A stretch of 64,000 bases of DNA from Sphingobacterium sp. Lineage in GTDB: Bacteria > Bacteroidota > Bacteroidia > Sphingobacteriales > Sphingobacteriaceae. The number at the start of each line of letters is the position of its first letter. Within the stretch, counting starts at the first letter, position 1. The notes beneath the pieces were generated by a model. The model did no database searches. It had not been told where the DNA came from and was given only the letters and a program-made list of their open reading frames with translations. The DNA lies in NCBI GenBank assembly GCA_031277685.1, contig JAITLV010000280.1, forward strand, positions 248,001 through 312,000, read 5' to 3'. Made by a program: the position numbers and the translations under genes. Below are positions 1 through 8,405 of the stretch, piece by piece.

Positions 1-278
1 TGGAATATAGTGTGGACCAGGATGTAAAAATAGATAAGAATAAGGTAGAACGTATATATTCTGTTCAGGGGCACTCAACGCTGGTCAGTGTGAAGAAAAA
101 ACTGAAAGCTTATGTTTTTGACGGCGCTCCTTATCCTTATAGCGGGAATGAATTGACGACCGAAAATTTAAATGAATTAAAAACATTACGTTATAGCTAT
201 TTTCATCGTTCGGCACGAAGGGAAGGTATAGGTATGGATCCAAACAACGATTGGAAAAGAGTCGAATTGGAAGAATAA
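1..278 (+). CDS. 3' end of an unknown gene at the window edge
   Basis: The reading frame is already open at the first base and stops at 276-278, so this is the C-terminal part of a longer protein. The 91 visible residues are charged and aromatic-rich (ending with a short acidic tail VELEE) and have no membrane segment. I do not recognise the family. The C-terminal part does not look like the usual gp5/PAAR-proximal end of VgrG. Its position directly upstream of a DUF4280 PAAR-like gene suggests a spike, adaptor or cargo protein of the T6SS; that is an inference from context only. A GTG at position 12 is in frame but there is no reason to treat it as the start. Confidence 0.6.
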   Translation, partial: EYSVDQDVKIDKNKVERIYSVQGHSTLVSVKKKLKAYVFDGAPYPYSGNELTTENLNELKTLRYSYFHRSARREGIGMDPNNDWKRVELEE

Positions 279-373
279 TTTGATCGCAATATTTTCGTTT
301 ATGATAGGCAGGAGAAGGTTAGACCTGGCGATTATTGCAGGGTAATTCATCCTGATCCAAAATAGGGTAGACT

Positions 374-550
374 ATGGCAATTTTAAAACAAGCAACAAAT
401 ATCAAAATACGTGTTCAGTCTGATTATAATCTTCAGGTGGCCGGTAAGGTTCAGAAACTTGCCGATGTACTGAATATAGAGGCGCGGGAAGGTAACTTAG
501 TGCTAGCAAGTAATAAAAAGGTACATGGAAGAGGGAATAAAGAGGGGTAA
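374..550 (+). CDS. Small T6SS-linked protein, 58 aa
   Basis: An ATG at 374 opens a 58-codon frame ending in TAA at 548-550, two bases before the ATG of the next gene. The product begins MAILKQATNIKIRVQ and is soluble, alternating short beta-like stretches with basic residues; it has no signal peptide or membrane segment. Tight spacing with the downstream gene and coding-like composition argue that it is real. I have an impression that similar short proteins sit before DUF4280 genes in other Bacteroidota T6SS loci, but I cannot verify this here. The function is unknown; a small adaptor or chaperone for the tip or effector is one possibility. Confidence 0.55.
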   Translation: MAILKQATNIKIRVQSDYNLQVAGKVQKLADVLNIEAREGNLVLASNKKVHGRGNKEG

Positions 551-552
551 AT

Positions 553-1560
553 ATGAAAAGAGGATTTAGCCCATTGTTTGATGATGATGCGTCAAGATTG
601 GAGCAACAACATCTTACAGTGTCAGATTCTTCTGAAAGGTATATGGCAACGGTTGCGAATTCCAATACAGTTAAACGGCTAAAATTGCATTGGCCCATCG
701 GGCATTCAATGCGGTATGGTGTGCGACTGGAAATGTATCTCAAGGAGCGGAAATATGAAGTAAAGTATGAAATAGATCTGATCCGACTTGCCAATACCGA
801 TGAAAATCTCAACTGTTTTTCAATAGACAGGTCAAAAGAATTATTCATCAATGAAATGGAGCCGGATCTAATGGTCGACCAGCTGGCTCATGAGGTGAGC
901 AATGTGCTATATCCAATGGAGATTGTAGTAGATTTTGAAGGCAGATTTTCCGAAATTCAAAATCTGACGCAAATTCAGAAAAGATGGGTTAAATTAAAAT
1001 CGGAATTAAAATCAAAATACGAGGGTAATATTGTTGAATCCTATTTTAGCCGGATGGAGAATTGTATTTTTGATCCATTTCTCCTCAATTCAGCAATAAA
1101 GCAACAAGATTGGTTTTTAAATGTTTTCTTTCAGCCCATTTATAGTAATTACAACGGTTTAGAAGCCAAAGATTTACATGTTCATTTTCCAATAATTCCA
1201 TTCCACAACGTTGCGTATTCATCGAAACTTAAATTACTTTCGGAGCTTTCGGATTTGGGAATGATCGAAGTACTGGCGACCGGATTTATTGATTCGGAGA
1301 TATATGGTCACGAACTCGGTGGAGAATACCATAGCAGATATATGTTACATCCGCATACAAAGCAGATTTGGCTTTCAAAATCTGATTGGAGTGTGATACA
1401 AAACGATGAAATAAGGTATATCAAACTTGATCTATTTTGCATTGCCAATAACGGAGACGAGCTAGATTTTGATTTTGTGAAGCAAAATTCTGCATCAGAT
1501 CAGCGGTCTGATGCAAATAAAAAGAAGGAATCTATTTGGAAGAAGTTGATAAAAATGTAA
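553..1560 (+). CDS. Unknown T6SS-linked cytoplasmic protein, 335 aa
   Basis: This gene starts two bases after the 58-aa gene and ends four bases before the DUF4280 gene, so the three form one transcription unit. The 335-aa product has no signal peptide or membrane helix and is rich in aromatic and charged residues. The last 25 residues are polar and basic (QRSDANKKKESIWKK). I do not recognise a known domain. Position between a short protein and a PAAR-like tip suggests an effector-loading adaptor or an effector; neither can be decided from the sequence. Confidence 0.7.
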   Translation: MKRGFSPLFDDDASRLEQQHLTVSDSSERYMATVANSNTVKRLKLHWPIGHSMRYGVRLEMYLKERKYEVKYEIDLIRLANTDENLNCFSIDRSKELFINEMEPDLMVDQLAHEVSNVLYPMEIVVDFEGRFSEIQNLTQIQKRWVKLKSELKSKYEGNIVESYFSRMENCIFDPFLLNSAIKQQDWFLNVFFQPIYSNYNGLEAKDLHVHFPIIPFHNVAYSSKLKLLSELSDLGMIEVLATGFIDSEIYGHELGGEYHSRYMLHPHTKQIWLSKSDWSVIQNDEIRYIKLDLFCIANNGDELDFDFVKQNSASDQRSDANKKKESIWKKLIKM

Positions 1561-1564
1561 AGTC

Positions 1565-2050
1565 ATGTCAGAAAAATATATAGTTGTTCAAGGTGCCATA
1601 TGTATGTGCAATTTTGGAACTGCACCAGATAAGCTTAAGGTTCTAACCAATCAGAAAGAGTACGTCAATGATAAGGATGGGGCAAAAAAGTTAATTGCAA
1701 CGGATAAGGATATCGGTACGACATTTGAAAAAAACATATTCGGTTCTTGCTCTAAGATGAATAATAAACCATGTACTGCAACAGTGACAGCATGGAAAAA
1801 CTTCTATGAAGATACAGTACTCTCCAATGGTGGAAAGATACTGTTGGAAGACTCAAAAGCAACCTGTCCAATTGGTGGCCCAGATTGTATAAAAATTGTT
1901 TTCCATGGTCAGGTGTTGGAACCAAGTGCACAGAATTTTGAAAATTCTCCCAAAGAGGTGCAATCCGCCATCAATCCAATGACAAGTTATGTAGGCGGGT
2001 CTGCGGAGAAAGGTGCAAGCGAATTTTCAGGAGTTGCGGGAAATAAATAA
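1565..2050 (+). CDS. DUF4280 PAAR-like T6SS tip protein
   Basis: The 161-aa product matches the DUF4280 family of PAAR-like proteins, which are thought to cap the VgrG spike and carry effectors. Visible hallmarks are the N-terminal VVQGAICMCNFGTAP segment, a central FGSCSKMNNKPC segment and the late CPIGGPDC motif; these paired cysteines are typical of the family. The first ~125 residues form the domain and the last ~35 are a polar tail rich in Ser, Ala and Gly. There is no signal peptide, as expected for a protein exported by the T6SS itself. The next gene starts 15 bases downstream, which makes that 908-aa protein the obvious candidate partner. Confidence 0.85.
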   Translation: MSEKYIVVQGAICMCNFGTAPDKLKVLTNQKEYVNDKDGAKKLIATDKDIGTTFEKNIFGSCSKMNNKPCTATVTAWKNFYEDTVLSNGGKILLEDSKATCPIGGPDCIKIVFHGQVLEPSAQNFENSPKEVQSAINPMTSYVGGSAEKGASEFSGVAGNK

Positions 2051-2065
2051 TCAAATAAATCAACT

Positions 2066-4792
2066 ATGCCTAGAGGAGTTAAACAGATCGCATTGGATGC
2101 AAATCAATGGCACATGAAAAATATGACCATTCCGAATGGCTTTGTCCTAAAGGGTGGTGTTCCAGTGAATTTTATTGTATATGCTTGGTTACCGGATACA
2201 ACTCCTGTAGATAAGGGGAATGTTAAATGGATGCTGCAAGACAGGAATCGTAATGCAATCATCACCAAGTTTCCCGGTACTGGCTATCGGCTTGAGCGAT
2301 TTAACATCAGTAGAAAACTATCGGGATCACAGCAGTATTATCTGGAGGCTTCGTTATCTGGCGAAAGGGACTTTAAAAATCCAGCAGGTATCTATTTGAG
2401 GGCATGGGCTCCGCAACTGGTTATCAGTTCGAAATGGTCTTTGAATCCTGATGGACCGGCACTTGGAAAGACATCAATCGAGTATGGTGACGATGTGGTC
2501 TTGTATTTAAATACTGAAGGTCTCAATGGAAACCAACTTATTATCGATGTTTATAATCGTGTGGTGGGTAAAAATATTTTGGTGAAAACCTATATCAATG
2601 TACCCTGCGAAGGCGGAGAAGTCAATTATACAATTAGGGATACGAGTTCATGGTATTCAAAAACGCGGGACGTAGCGGAACGGGAATTTTTTATTACTGT
2701 AAAGGATCAGGCCTCCAAACAGATTATTCTGGATAACAAAAAAGATCAGTATCATGCGAGATTTTTACGTATAAAGGGGCGTAAGCTAACCAATAACGTA
2801 GCACCGCCGGTGAATAACACCGCCGGAAAAATCGGTCAGCAGCCCGTAAATACAAAGCGTTATGAGCCCTGCGGATTCAAGAAAATTGAAATCAATGATG
2901 GGAAGCGTTTTCTCTTATTTGACGAAGGAAAAATTGGGCTAAAGGGAATGTCGTCAGATGGCTTTTCTAAATCCATGTCCATACATTTTGATTTTAACAA
3001 ATGGAATATTACGTCAGGGGCTCGGTCCATCTTGAACGAACTTGCAGAATATCTATTTCAGAATCCATATTTACCTGTCGAACTCGGTGCTCATACAGAT
3101 GTCCGTGGGACAGATGCATTTAATGACGAATTATCTAATAAGCGTGCGCAGTCTGCGGTAGATTACCTGATTAATAAAGGTATTGATAAACGTCGGATAA
3201 GTGCAAAAGGATATGGTAAACGAGCGCTGCTTCATAAAGGAGAGAACGTAACTGAAGCACAGCATGCAGAGAATAGGCGGGTGACAATCAAGTTTAAAAT
3301 ATACGAAAATAACGCGGAAACTATTCTTTTCGAGACCGTTAGCGCCGGGGAGTCCGTTAAGAAAAAGATAATGTTTAATATTGCGGATTACACCTCTCCA
3401 GCGGGTTGTATTCATTCCAATGGCAAGCATCAAGCTGCTATAATGAAAAAGATAGATAGTCAGCGAAGCCCAAATAGCGAATGGCTAACGGTTACTGCAG
3501 GCGAAAAAAACGATAAAAAGGCAGATGATCGCATCTATTCTCCGATGGACAATAAATTAGTGGCATTCGACTATTTTATACCCCATTTGCAGGCGCCTAA
3601 AAGTTTTTTCTATTACATCAATTCTTGCCGTTATTTTAGTGACAAAAACAGACCTACTGTCTTAGTTCGGGCCTATTCAGATATCCGTTGGAAGTTTAGA
3701 TTCTTTGTTAATATGTCCAGTCCGTTAAATTTAGACTGGAGTAATATACCTGTAATTAGTCAACGTTATGAGAACCTTAAAAAGACTGCACAAAGCCTCG
3801 GAAAAAGCTACGACGAAAAGACCAGCGGAATTGACTGGGGAGTAGAGCTGAATGCGGACTGGAATCATAATGGAACCAAGTATACTAAAAATGATAACTA
3901 TACGTTAAAATTTGAAGGAAAAATAAAAGATGTTTTTAATCTCATCACTTCTGTACGTGATATAACCAGAGCTCTTGGAACAGCTACAGGTGGCAAAGTT
4001 AGAAAGATGCCTTTCGTCGGAAAGATACCACTACAGGTTTCAATTTTGGCACCAAAATTTGCAATTGCATTGGAATGGTACCTTGCTCACGGCAAGAAAA
4101 AAAATGTTGAAACAAATAATCTGGGAACTGAATTTCTATTGGATGTTTATTCAGATCCAATCATTGGATTAGAGATCACATTTGACCTTTTAGGTTTGGC
4201 GGTTACCGCCGCGTCAGTAGCAGCAACCGGGAATACTGTAGCTGCAGACCTTTTTGATTATGTCCGGAGATGGTCGGAAAAGGGGGTGAAAAATAAATAT
4301 GCAGAAGTCAAATTAAATATGTACCTCGATGCAGTTTTCACGGGCACTGTTTCTGGAGGTGTGAAGAATGGTATCATCAATACCGCGTCTGATCAGGTAC
4401 AATTAGAAGCACAATTGGAAACAAAAATTGGCGTGACATTAAAAGCTGGTATCGTAACAAGTGCAAAAGCAATGTTTTTGGAATATGGAAAGGCTTCTGT
4501 TTCGGCAGGTATGACGGCGGATGCCAGTGTCGCCATCCGCGGTTCATATGGCTTCAAGTGGGATTCTTATAAAGGTTTGTTATTTAAACCCGGATTGGTA
4601 CTTGATCCTTGCGTAGCCAAAGTCGCAATTTTTGTACAGGTAGGGCTTTCTTATAAAGTTGTGTCAGCTGACTGGAAACCTGTAAATTTTAATGAAAATC
4701 GCACTTTTTGGGAAAAGATAGATGTGATGCAAAAATTAGCCAGCTTCTCCGGAAAACCTGCTGAGTTTCTAATTTATGAACGTAAAAATTAA
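2066..4792 (+). CDS. Large OmpA-domain protein, candidate T6SS cargo
   Basis: This 908-aa protein starts MPRGVKQIALDANQW with no signal peptide. Residues ~1-240 look like two beta-sandwich modules. Residues ~300-414 are a clear OmpA C-terminal (peptidoglycan-binding) domain: HFDFNKW at its start, GAHTDVRGTDAFNDELS in the middle, and KGYGKRALLHKGENV and ENRRVTIKF at its end. Residues ~415-640 are unassigned. Roughly 640-740 contains apolar stretches, and ~755-880 has alternating Gly/Ala/Val-rich strands. An OmpA domain in a protein lacking a Sec signal is unusual; with the adjacent DUF4280 tip gene it suggests delivery by the T6SS into another cell's periplasm. The C-terminal ~500 residues may be the toxic part, but no catalytic motif is visible. 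The next gene overlaps its end or follows closely. Confidence 0.8.
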   Translation: MPRGVKQIALDANQWHMKNMTIPNGFVLKGGVPVNFIVYAWLPDTTPVDKGNVKWMLQDRNRNAIITKFPGTGYRLERFNISRKLSGSQQYYLEASLSGERDFKNPAGIYLRAWAPQLVISSKWSLNPDGPALGKTSIEYGDDVVLYLNTEGLNGNQLIIDVYNRVVGKNILVKTYINVPCEGGEVNYTIRDTSSWYSKTRDVAEREFFITVKDQASKQIILDNKKDQYHARFLRIKGRKLTNNVAPPVNNTAGKIGQQPVNTKRYEPCGFKKIEINDGKRFLLFDEGKIGLKGMSSDGFSKSMSIHFDFNKWNITSGARSILNELAEYLFQNPYLPVELGAHTDVRGTDAFNDELSNKRAQSAVDYLINKGIDKRRISAKGYGKRALLHKGENVTEAQHAENRRVTIKFKIYENNAETILFETVSAGESVKKKIMFNIADYTSPAGCIHSNGKHQAAIMKKIDSQRSPNSEWLTVTAGEKNDKKADDRIYSPMDNKLVAFDYFIPHLQAPKSFFYYINSCRYFSDKNRPTVLVRAYSDIRWKFRFFVNMSSPLNLDWSNIPVISQRYENLKKTAQSLGKSYDEKTSGIDWGVELNADWNHNGTKYTKNDNYTLKFEGKIKDVFNLITSVRDITRALGTATGGKVRKMPFVGKIPLQVSILAPKFAIALEWYLAHGKKKNVETNNLGTEFLLDVYSDPIIGLEITFDLLGLAVTAASVAATGNTVAADLFDYVRRWSEKGVKNKYAEVKLNMYLDAVFTGTVSGGVKNGIINTASDQVQLEAQLETKIGVTLKAGIVTSAKAMFLEYGKASVSAGMTADASVAIRGSYGFKWDSYKGLLFKPGLVLDPCVAKVAIFVQVGLSYKVVSADWKPVNFNENRTFWEKIDVMQKLASFSGKPAEFLIYERKN

Positions 4793-4802
4793 TGAATGTA
4801 AT

Positions 4803-5495
4803 ATGAAAAAATCAAATCTCGTTGTGTTTATCTGTGCCTTATTTTTATTTCAGTCTTGTCAAAGCCAAAGTTTAGACTTTGAAAAACTAGTCTTACCGGT
4901 CAAGCAAACCGAACTGAAGCAGCTTGGACTTGTATCTTCGGGCGCAGGAGTAGGGACACAAGAGGTCCAGTATACCAATTATTCTTCGGATGCAGTCGAT
5001 GCGGGCAAGATCGCCATCAGTTTTGGTGGGATAAAAATTGAAACGGATAATAATTCAGACGATTATACATCAGGTCCGTTACGGATGTATGGGAAAAATA
5101 ATGGTGATAGTTTTGAGGGATATCAACTAAATATCAGTAAACCAGCTAACTTCTCGGAAGTTCTTAGTTATTTCTTGAATAAGAAAGACAAATTTAAATT
5201 AGCGTTTGACAATGGTAAGGATACAGGTGAGCGAGCAAGAGTATTTATTTCCGACCAAAACAAAACTACTTATTTGGTATTGTCAAGAAGCAACGGTAAT
5301 GGTGAAAAAAAAGGCTATATCGATGCCATCAGCTCAGAAGAAACTCCTTTATTGACATCCCGTTTGGGGGGGGCTTTCGGATACTATGCGGAATATCTGG
5401 AATATCGAAAACATAAATCGGCGAATTTTACTTATCAGGATTTTTTGAAGGAACTTGATAATGAAATTTACAACGAAAACAATAATCTCAAGTAA
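4803..5495 (+). CDS. Predicted lipoprotein, possible immunity protein
   Basis: An earlier ATG at 4776 overlaps the 908-aa gene, but ATG 4803 gives a proper lipoprotein signal (MKKSNLVVFICALFLFQSC, lipobox FQSC), so I use it. The mature protein of ~210 residues is soluble and acidic with no family I know. It is the first of three genes following the candidate effector, and two of the three carry lipoprotein signals. Immunity proteins against periplasm-acting T6SS toxins are often periplasmic or lipid-anchored, so this is a reasonable but unproven role. Confidence 0.7.
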   Translation: MKKSNLVVFICALFLFQSCQSQSLDFEKLVLPVKQTELKQLGLVSSGAGVGTQEVQYTNYSSDAVDAGKIAISFGGIKIETDNNSDDYTSGPLRMYGKNNGDSFEGYQLNISKPANFSEVLSYFLNKKDKFKLAFDNGKDTGERARVFISDQNKTTYLVLSRSNGNGEKKGYIDAISSEETPLLTSRLGGAFGYYAEYLEYRKHKSANFTYQDFLKELDNEIYNENNNLK

Positions 5496-5497
5496 GT

Positions 5498-6265
5498 ATG
5501 GTGTCAAAGGCTAGTTTCTTTTTGGATTTTTCAATTTCTGCTTGTCAGTTTGCTGTGTGTATGAATGAGGTGGAAATTTTGAATTTACAGGTAGCAGAAT
5601 CAATGAATAGTATTTTGCCTATTAACAATGGGATTTTTGCTTCCGGAAAGCAGCAGTTAAGCATCACGCTCTCTTCTTTGGATGAAAAGCCATTTTTTTT
5701 GGATCCTGCTACCAAATTCCGAATAATGGAATTTGATGCACAAACTACGCTCGAATTTAAAAGTATTGTCAAAGAATTGGAACCCAACTTGAGTAATAAC
5801 GGAAGCTACGATCGTTATACGGTGAAAGCAGAATTTGAGGCTTCAGTACCCTACGAGATCAACAGCCTGGTGAAGGCCCTTCCATTAATAGAATTGGACG
5901 AAATTGAGCGAAAATTGAGCGATTATTTTGGGTATATAAAATCGCTGTTTCAGCACAAAGAATATGATAAAATCCGTATGGAAATGCAAGAGAAGGAAAA
6001 TAACATCGCAACCGCAATGTACCTCTCTCCTGCAGAGTCTGAGGCAAGACTGAACAGCATATTTGATGATATGGAGAATGGATTTGAATTGGATGGGGAG
6101 GCCTTGTCATTCCCTTATTTTTTTGAAAACGGAAGGATCGTTTCTTTTAGAAATTACAGGGGAGCGCCAGCAATTCGATTAATTAATAGGAACTCTGGCG
6201 AAGAACTTTTTATTGAATTAAATGTCATGGTAGACCGTGAAAGCCGAAAATTTCATATTGTATAA
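5498..6265 (+). CDS. Unknown protein in the effector cassette, 255 aa
   Basis: The start ATG lies two bases after the stop of the lipoprotein gene, implying translational coupling. Alternatively translation could begin at Met22 (MNEVEILNLQ), because the first 21 residues are moderately hydrophobic but do not make a convincing signal peptide. Residues ~25-130 are beta-rich, ~130-200 are predicted helical and charged, and the last 55 are again beta-rich. I recognise no family. The operon position suggests an immunity or accessory role for the upstream candidate effector. Confidence 0.6.
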   Translation: MVSKASFFLDFSISACQFAVCMNEVEILNLQVAESMNSILPINNGIFASGKQQLSITLSSLDEKPFFLDPATKFRIMEFDAQTTLEFKSIVKELEPNLSNNGSYDRYTVKAEFEASVPYEINSLVKALPLIELDEIERKLSDYFGYIKSLFQHKEYDKIRMEMQEKENNIATAMYLSPAESEARLNSIFDDMENGFELDGEALSFPYFFENGRIVSFRNYRGAPAIRLINRNSGEELFIELNVMVDRESRKFHIV

Positions 6266-6366
6266 ATAGGGAACGCAACTATATTCTCAAGAGTTCCTAG
6301 ATATGTTGAAAAAAATAAGGAACAAATTGTTATTCATCATAGTAATAACCGTGGGGTTGATCACAA

Positions 6367-6975
6367 ATGAAAAAGATGAAAATATACTTATTGATGCTAT
6401 TATGCATAATTGGGGGGAGCTCATGCAACTCTCAAAATAGAAATGATTTATTAGCAATGAAGTTTAATCAGTCAATTTCCGAGTTGATTAACACACAAAA
6501 ATTAGAAAAGAGCCAAGATGTGATCTATGGTATTTATTCCTATGAAACAGACAAATTGGAGGCTTTCAAATTGGGGGATGTAAACCTTTCCACTTATAAG
6601 TATCCGAAAAGTGCAGCAGCGGATTATAGTAATATAGACGTGTATGTCGACAACCGGAAATCTCAGCAGTATCTGGGATTTAGATATAATACGGTGAGAC
6701 CAGAAGAAATAAAGCAGTTAATCGAATATTTTAAGAAGAAATACCCTGTATTTGAACAAAGAAAGGATTCAAATGGAGACGCTTATTTTTGGGATATCGC
6801 ACCTTTGGATGCTTGGCTTTTCTATTATCCAAGCACTTCTGTAGATAGCAATGGAAAAGGCTTTTTAAATTCTGATTTCCTCTTTGTGAAGAAGGGAACC
6901 AGGATGGAAAATAGCCAGGATAAGAGTTATAATACCATTTTGGACAATTTTAATATGATGTATCCTAAAAATTAA
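6367..6975 (+). CDS. Predicted lipoprotein, 202 aa, possible immunity protein
   Basis: The N-terminus MKKMKIYLLMLLCIIGGSSC ends in a lipobox (GSSC), so the product is a lipoprotein with a mature part of ~180 residues. That part is aromatic and charged and has no recognised domain. About 100 bases separate it from the preceding gene; in that gap a different frame from ATG 6303 encodes a short hydrophobic, signal-like peptide that runs into this gene, possibly a remnant. Downstream lie only broken genes. Role inferred from context: immunity or accessory. Confidence 0.65.
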   Translation: MKKMKIYLLMLLCIIGGSSCNSQNRNDLLAMKFNQSISELINTQKLEKSQDVIYGIYSYETDKLEAFKLGDVNLSTYKYPKSAAADYSNIDVYVDNRKSQQYLGFRYNTVRPEEIKQLIEYFKKKYPVFEQRKDSNGDAYFWDIAPLDAWLFYYPSTSVDSNGKGFLNSDFLFVKKGTRMENSQDKSYNTILDNFNMMYPKN

Positions 6976-7004
6976 AACTTAGGCAAAAAACATATTATTA
7001 CAAT

Positions 7005-7384
7005 TTGGATTTCGGAGCGACGATGTGTAAACTTCGAATTAGGGTAAATGATCTTAAGATTTTTATGTTAAATATAGACGGTCAGCTAGCTTCTGAAATA
7101 CCTTTGAATGGTAGGATAAGTACTCGTAGTGAACATCATATTAAGATGATAGCCTTGAATCAGATCTTGGGCACCTATTCGAATTTAAGATGATATCCAA
7201 CGGATTTGAGATGATACCTGGCGGTTTTTGAAACATTGTTTGTTCCTAAAGGGCAATGTCTTAATATTACATTGATTTTGTTGCAGTAGCTTACGCGCTG
7301 GAAAGTGGTAGGATAGAAAATCTTAACGATAAAACGAGATCAACTTTATAAATGAGTGTTGATTTAATAGAATTGTCGCAATAA
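7005..7384 (+). pseudogene. Decayed gene with frameshifts
   Basis: Coding-like segments follow each other in changing frames: residues from TTG 7005 or ATG 7023 to the stop at 7191 (ending ...NQILGTYSNLR), then KMISNGFEMIPGG in a second frame, FETLFVPKGQCLNITLI in a third, and DFVAVAYALESGRIENL up to TAA 7349-7351 with a further in-frame piece to 7384. Read together they form a plausible ~125-residue protein interrupted by several frameshifts and a stop. The family is unknown. The position next to candidate effector/immunity genes suggests a dead immunity or cargo gene. Confidence 0.45.
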
Positions 7385-7671
7385 CTGGAGAAGAGAGGTA
7401 GCCTGTGCTATGCCATAAAAATCAGGAGGGAAATGAGCGAAAAGCATTGCTTAAATAATAGTAATAATAAATTAATATAACGATGGAAACCTATCTTTTT
7501 ACTTGTTTTAGAATACCATACGAAAAATGGTTCAGAAGTGTTTTTCTTGGGAATATAATTTTGATTATTAGTGTATTAATACAATATTATTTATGTTTTT
7601 TAGCGAATGAGGTAGGGAAGTAGAGCGTGTTTGTCATCTATAATCTAGTCATCTATAATAGATCTGCGGTG

Positions 7672-7845
7672 ATGAATAGTATAAATAATTGCCTATTTGT
7701 GGCCTGTTTTTTGCTTTTACGTTCAACGAAGTATTTTGAAGTATCATACTACGTTAGTTCATATGTTGAATAGATTAATGCTTGTGTTATTGCGTGTAAT
7801 AGAACACGGTCTAATTTCCCAAATGATCAAATTTATAAGGTATGA
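7672..7845 (+). pseudogene. Decayed secreted-protein gene with an internal stop
   Basis: A 58-codon frame from ATG 7672 to TGA 7843-7845 is broken only by TAG at 7771-7773. The start (MNSINNCLFVACFLLL) resembles a signal peptide, and the parts on both sides of the stop look coding-like (KYFEVSYYVSSYVE before; INACVIACNRTRSNF after). An overlapping 60-codon frame at 7697-7879 looks less protein-like. It is probably a remnant of a small exported protein. Between this and the remnant at 7005-7384 I see nothing else that I can support. Confidence 0.35.
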
Positions 7846-7875
7846 TGTTATTTTGAATAAAGGAGTATTGAAATC

Positions 7876-8403
7876 ATGAAACCAATAAACCAAAAGGAAA
7901 TAAGTGCGGCTTATCGCAAGTTTATAATTTTGTTTACGATGCTTTTACTGGTAGCACTATCGAGTTTTTTTCTTTACCTGAAAGCTGCTGAGAAGGAGTA
8001 TGTGATCCTGAAAGAACAATATGAAGAAGTGGAAAATCTAATGAATTCCAGAGCAGATATCAACAGGCAATTTGCACAGATCAATCAATATTTCAGAGAT
8101 ATTGGACAGGGCAATGCAGATATGTCGGCTATCGCTAGAAAACGGGTGCTTCAAAATGAAATAGCCAAAGGCTCTGGGCATATCAACCGAGTAATTGATG
8201 GATTAAAGGCTGACAGCAGTCGTGCAAGTTTAAAGTTGTACCGGAGATTAAATAAAGATGTGATTTTGGTATCCCGTTTACAGGATTCGCTATTTTCTAC
8301 CAAGAACCTGATTGAAAGTAAGCGGATGCAGTTGGAAAGTTGCATCAAAATGAATAACCAAATTAATAAAGTTGTAAACCAAGGCTCGATAGTAGGAAGA
8401 TAA
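7876..8403 (+). CDS. tssO: TssO-like T6SSiii membrane-complex protein
   Basis: The 175-aa product has a short cytoplasmic start, one membrane helix at residues ~15-35 (FIILFTMLLLVALSSFFLYL) and a long periplasmic coiled-coil region, the layout of TssO. In Bacteroidota, TssN, Q, O, P and R replace the TssJLM membrane complex. The gene heads the run tssO-tssO'-tssP-tssR-tssH. It is followed within two bases by a second protein of the same architecture, so which one is orthologous to the named TssO (or TssQ) in other species is uncertain. The ATG at 7876 is the only sensible start. Confidence 0.7.
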   Translation: MKPINQKEISAAYRKFIILFTMLLLVALSSFFLYLKAAEKEYVILKEQYEEVENLMNSRADINRQFAQINQYFRDIGQGNADMSAIARKRVLQNEIAKGSGHINRVIDGLKADSSRASLKLYRRLNKDVILVSRLQDSLFSTKNLIESKRMQLESCIKMNNQINKVVNQGSIVGR

Positions 8404-8405
8404 AT

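Noticed and set aside
1..278. Partial gene as the end of VgrG (TssI)
   Set aside because: The residues do not resemble the C-terminal beta-helix end of VgrG; only context would support it.
402..851. 149-codon minus-strand frame
   Set aside because: It lies antisense to the 58-aa and 335-aa genes and its translation is rich in Ser, Arg and Tyr without protein-like pattern.
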